Shown: piece by piece, positions 59,886 to 62,872 of the stretch | Layout: each line of letters starts with the position of its first letter | Numbering within the stretch: position 1 is the stretch's first letter | Virus record (IMG/VR): IMGVR_UViG_3300044701_004513 | Span: 1 to 62,872 of that record | Direction: 5' to 3' (one strand) | Source: a virus | Length of the DNA: 62,872 nt | Translations under genes and position numbers: made by a program | Notes under the pieces: generated by a model | Seen by the model: the letters and a program-made list of their open reading frames with translations, nothing else | Database searches by the model: none | Told to the model about the DNA's origin: nothing

Positions 59886-62872
59886 ATGCCATTTAATTAT
59901 ACATTACCTTTAGTTGACGGTGAATTTGCTTGGTACAACCAAGGAGACTCACCAAGTTTTCAGGCACCTGTGTCTCCTGCAACAGGAATACAAATAAATT
60001 CAGTTGAGCCTCTAACATATGATGTATATATTGCTGGTGGTTATATGTCTGTCTATAGTATAACTGACTTGAATTTAACAAACATTCCTCTCGAATTCTC
60101 AGGAGAAATTCTCATAACACAATCAGACCAACTAACTTCAGGAAGAAGAAAAGTGGGAATGTTAGTAAGAGTCATAGAGACAAATGAATTTTATGTTTTT
60201 CATATTACAGATTATGCTTCTAAATGGAACGCCGCGGAGAGCAATGGATTCATAACTTCAAAAGACGGGTTTCAATCCCCCAATAGTGTCGGTTTTATAC
60301 CTGTCGTTATTGGATGGGATGTTACTGACCCAACAATTATTGCGGATTTTTCTTCAGATTCAATTAATACAGGAACAACTTTAGAAACAGGTTGGAATTT
60401 AATTTCTTTGGCAGGTGGAACGGGTATAAGTGGTTCCTCAGGAAGTTCTGGTTCATCAGGAACTGATGGTTCTTCAGGTACAAGTGGAAGCTCAGGAATT
60501 GATGGTTCTTCAGGTACGTCTGGCTCATCAGGAACAAGCGGAAGTTCAGGAATTGATGGTTCTTCAGGTACAAGTGGAAGTTCAGGCACATCTGGTTCAT
60601 CAGGAACTGATGGTTCTTCTGGAACTAGTGGTTCTTCAGGAACAGATGGTTCATCAGGTACGTCAGGCTCATCAGGAACTGATGGTTCTTCTGGAACTAG
60701 TGGTTCATCGGGAACTGATGGTTCTTCTGGAACTAGTGGTTCATCGGGAACAGATGGTTCTTCTGGTACAAGTGGTTCATCAGGAACTGATGGTTCTTCT
60801 GGTACAAGTGGTTCATCAGGAACTGATGGCTCTTCTGGTACAAGTGGTTCTTCTGGTACTAGTGGTTCTTCAGGAACTGATGGTTCTTCTGGAACAAGTG
60901 GAAGTTCTGGTACATCGGGTTCTAGTGGTTCATCGGGAACAGATGGTTCTTCTGGTACAAGTGGTTCATCAGGAACTGATGGTTCTTCTGGTACATCTGG
61001 TTCTTCTGGAACAAGTGGAAGTTCAGGAACATCTGGTTCATCAGGAACTGATGGTTCTTCGGGCACAAGTGGAAGCTCAGGAACTGATGGTTCTTCGGGC
61101 ACAAGTGGAAGTTCAGGAACAGATGGTTCTTCCGGTACTAGTGGTTCTTCTGGAACATCTGGTTCATCAGGAACTGATGGTTCTTCTGGTACGAGTGGTT
61201 CATCAGGAACTGATGGTTCTTCTGGAACTAGTGGTTCTTCCGGTACTAGTGGTTCTTCCGGTACTAGTGGTTCTTCCGGTACTAGTGGTTCTTCTGGAAC
61301 AAGTGGAAGTTCAGGAACATCTGGTTCATCAGGAACTGATGGTTCTTCTGGTACAAGTGGAAGTTCAGGAAACTCAGGTTCTTCGGGAACATCAGGAATT
61401 ACACCAGCACAAACTTGTTATTTGTGGGCGGCATTTACATCAAATCCTTCAAACGGAAGATTAAGTACAAATAGTGGAGCATTAGGACCAGCAGTAAATA
61501 CAGTTTATATTAATGAGATTGATAAATACGGAGTCAACGTATCATCATATTTGAATAGCCTTACTATAGGTTCGTATATAACACTCTTAGGAGGAACAAA
61601 TCAATATACTTACCGAATAACAAATAAATCAATTAATGGTACAATATACAATCTATCAGTATTGTATATTTCAAGTAGCGGTCCGAATACAAATCCTCTC
61701 GTTGGTAGTGATATATGTATTTTTGCAACAATATTTGGAAGTTCTGGTTCATCAGGGAGCTCCGGCTCCTCAGGAATTAGTGGAAGCTCTGGAACAAGTG
61801 GTTCTTCAGGTACGAGTGGAAGTTCTGGTACTAATGGTTCTTCTGGAACAAGTGGTTCTTCAGGTACGAGTGGAAGTTCTGGTACTAATGGTTCTTCAGG
61901 AACAAGTGGTTCATCAGGTAGTTCTGGCTCATCAGGAATAAGTGGAAGTTCTGGTACAAGTGGTTCTTCAGGAACATCAGGTTCTTCTGGAACATCAGGA
62001 AGCTCAGGAACATCTGGTTCAAGTGGTACGAGCGGTAGCTCAGGAACATCTGGTTCAAGTGGTACGAGCGGTAGCTCAGGTACGTCTGGTTCATCGGGAA
62101 CTGATGGTTCTTCAGGAACAAGTGGTTCTTCAGGAACAAGTGGTAGTTCAGGAACATCTGGTTCTTCAGGTACAAGTGGTAGTTCAGGCACAAGTGGTAG
62201 TTCAGGAACAAGTGGTTCATCAGGAACTGATGGTTCTTCTGGAACTAGTGGTTCATCAGGAACTGATGGTTCTTCTGGAACAAGTGGTTCCTCTGGAACA
62301 AGTGGTTCCTCTGGTACAAGCGGAAGTTCAGGAACATCTGGTTCTTCTGGAACAAGTGGTTCCTCTGGTACTAGCGGAAGTTCAGGAACATCTGGTTCAT
62401 CAGGAACTGATGGTTCTTCTGGAACTAGTGGTAGTTCTGGTACAAGTGGCTCATCAGGAAGTTCTGGCACAAGCGGCTCATCAGGAAGTTCTGGTACAAG
62501 CGGAAGTTCTGGTACAAGTGGTTCATCAGGTACTGATGGTTCTTCTGGTACGAGTGGCTCATCAGGAACTGATGGTTCATCTGGTACAAGCGGAAGTTCA
62601 GGTATAAATGGCTCTTCAGGTACATCTGGCTCATCAGGAATTGATGGTTCTTCTGGAACAAGTGGTAGTTCGGGTACATCCGGTTCATCAGGAACTGATG
62701 GTTCTTCGGGCACGAGTGGAAGTTCAGGAACATCTGGTTCATCAGGAACTGATGGTTCTTCTGGAACAAGTGGTTCCTCTGGTACAAGCGGAAGTTCTGG
62801 TACAAGTGGTTCATCAGGTACAGATGGTTCTTCTGGTACGAGTGGCTCATCAGGAACTGATGGTTCTTCAGG
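59886..62872 (+). CDS. collagen-like tail fibre protein (3' end outside window)
   Basis: Open from ATG 59886 to the window edge, at least 995 residues. Residues 1-179 are a globular N-terminal domain (FNYTLPLVDGEFAWYN, LEFSGEILITQSDQL, VRVIETNEFYVFHITD). Residues 180-506 are 109 consecutive Gly-X-Y triplets, mostly GSS, GTS and GTD. Residues 507-617 are a non-repetitive domain (TCYLWAAFTSNPSNGRL, YITLLGGTNQYTYRITN). Residues 618-995 are a second Gly-X-Y tract still running at the edge. Such tracts form collagen-like triple helices in bacterial and phage fibres. The large open frames on the opposite strand and in other frames are shadows of the repeat. Confidence 0.9.
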   Translation, partial: MPFNYTLPLVDGEFAWYNQGDSPSFQAPVSPATGIQINSVEPLTYDVYIAGGYMSVYSITDLNLTNIPLEFSGEILITQSDQLTSGRRKVGMLVRVIETNEFYVFHITDYASKWNAAESNGFITSKDGFQSPNSVGFIPVVIGWDVTDPTIIADFSSDSINTGTTLETGWNLISLAGGTGISGSSGSSGSSGTDGSSGTSGSSGIDGSSGTSGSSGTSGSSGIDGSSGTSGSSGTSGSSGTDGSSGTSGSSGTDGSSGTSGSSGTDGSSGTSGSSGTDGSSGTSGSSGTDGSSGTSGSSGTDGSSGTSGSSGTDGSSGTSGSSGTSGSSGTDGSSGTSGSSGTSGSSGSSGTDGSSGTSGSSGTDGSSGTSGSSGTSGSSGTSGSSGTDGSSGTSGSSGTDGSSGTSGSSGTDGSSGTSGSSGTSGSSGTDGSSGTSGSSGTDGSSGTSGSSGTSGSSGTSGSSGTSGSSGTSGSSGTSGSSGTDGSSGTSGSSGNSGSSGTSGITPAQTCYLWAAFTSNPSNGRLSTNSGALGPAVNTVYINEIDKYGVNVSSYLNSLTIGSYITLLGGTNQYTYRITNKSINGTIYNLSVLYISSSGPNTNPLVGSDICIFATIFGSSGSSGSSGSSGISGSSGTSGSSGTSGSSGTNGSSGTSGSSGTSGSSGTNGSSGTSGSSGSSGSSGISGSSGTSGSSGTSGSSGTSGSSGTSGSSGTSGSSGTSGSSGTSGSSGTSGSSGTDGSSGTSGSSGTSGSSGTSGSSGTSGSSGTSGSSGTSGSSGTDGSSGTSGSSGTDGSSGTSGSSGTSGSSGTSGSSGTSGSSGTSGSSGTSGSSGTSGSSGTDGSSGTSGSSGTSGSSGSSGTSGSSGSSGTSGSSGTSGSSGTDGSSGTSGSSGTDGSSGTSGSSGINGSSGTSGSSGIDGSSGTSGSSGTSGSSGTDGSSGTSGSSGTSGSSGTDGSSGTSGSSGTSGSSGTSGSSGTDGSSGTSGSSGTDGSS
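60423..61403 (+). repeat. collagen-like repeat tract 1
   Basis: 109 Gly-X-Y codon triplets. The DNA is built of 9-base units, with a recurring 36-base theme encoding GSSGTDGSSGTS. Codons for Gly, Ser and Thr vary from unit to unit. Confidence 0.92.
61737..62872 (+). repeat. collagen-like repeat tract 2 (continues past window)
   Basis: About 126 Gly-X-Y triplets to the edge, same composition as tract 1 (GSS, GTS, GTD, occasional GIS, GTN, GID). No stop in frame. Confidence 0.92.

Noticed and set aside
60272-61102. Long minus-strand open frame encoding VPEEPSVPDEP-type repeats
   Set aside because: It is the exact complement of the Gly-X-Y collagen tract. A 9-base repeat without stops is open in several frames; there is no independent start signal or non-repeat domain.
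61610-62713. Second long minus-strand open frame with Pro/Glu repeats, plus plus-strand frames rich in VLQV/HQELMVL
   Set aside because: Also shadows of the collagen-like repeat; composition is dictated by the other frame.
60423-62872. Possible CRISPR array or satellite because of regular short repeats
   Set aside because: Units are in-frame 9-base Gly-X-Y codon repeats with no unique spacers and a continuous reading frame.

Overview
The window looks like part of the genome of a large, AT-rich, T4-like contractile-tailed phage (myovirus) that infects a member of the Bacteroidetes. Phage identity rests on a tail sheath, tail tube, tape measure, gp25 and gp6 baseplate wedge proteins, and a T4-type replication set (family B DNA polymerase, gp32-like SSB, UvsX/RecA, RNase H-type 5' nuclease, gp41/DnaB-like helicase). 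The Bacteroidetes assignment is inferred from five things: almost no Shine-Dalgarno sequences before start codons; a promoter matching the TTTG / TAnnTTTG pattern upstream of the SSB gene; a DUF5522 protein; seven SprB-type repeats in a tail adhesin; and A-rich leaders. No terminase, portal, capsid or integrase gene is in the window, and I saw no convincing tRNA gene, CRISPR array or insertion sequence.

Layout. Positions 1-3984 hold a sugar-modification cassette: a truncated 3' end, an HtrL/YibB-like protein, a glycosyltransferase-like protein, and a three-domain methyltransferase + HtrL/YibB + GT2 fusion. A small unknown gene follows, then the DNA polymerase (4470-7259). Positions 7236-10881 are on the minus strand: a small unknown protein, a neck-like virion protein, a SNF2-family ATPase, and a SET-domain protein whose gene overlaps the SNF2 gene by four bases. 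Positions 10949-13461 return to the plus strand with small virion or neck-like genes, an alpha/beta-hydrolase-like protein and a tail-terminator-like protein. A 55-residue minus-strand gene (13458-13625) sits against their end.

Positions 13748-33773 are the tail module: sheath, HAD-like phosphatase, tube, tail assembly chaperone with a probable frameshifted extension, tape measure, a 1657-residue tail protein with an OmpA-like segment, a LysM/tail-X-like protein, and a 2280-residue hub protein. Positions 34475-41749 are replication and nucleotide metabolism: SSB, UvsX, 5' nuclease, replicative helicase, class II (B12-dependent) ribonucleotide reductase and DUF5522. Positions 41770-56396 are the baseplate wedge and periphery. 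Positions 56389-62872 encode three consecutive fibre or adhesin proteins: SprB repeats, a Thr/Pro-rich stalk, and a collagen-like Gly-X-Y protein that runs off the window.

Regulation. The element TATTTAT, in the orientation of the gene, lies a short way upstream of most structural genes and is absent before most replication genes, so it is a candidate late promoter. The SSB gene has its own Bacteroidetes-type promoter and is bracketed by two strong hairpin terminators. Many genes overlap by 1-11 bases, suggesting translational coupling. The most unusual points are the coupled SET/SNF2 pair, the SprB-repeat adhesin, the chaperone frameshift and the TATTTAT element.
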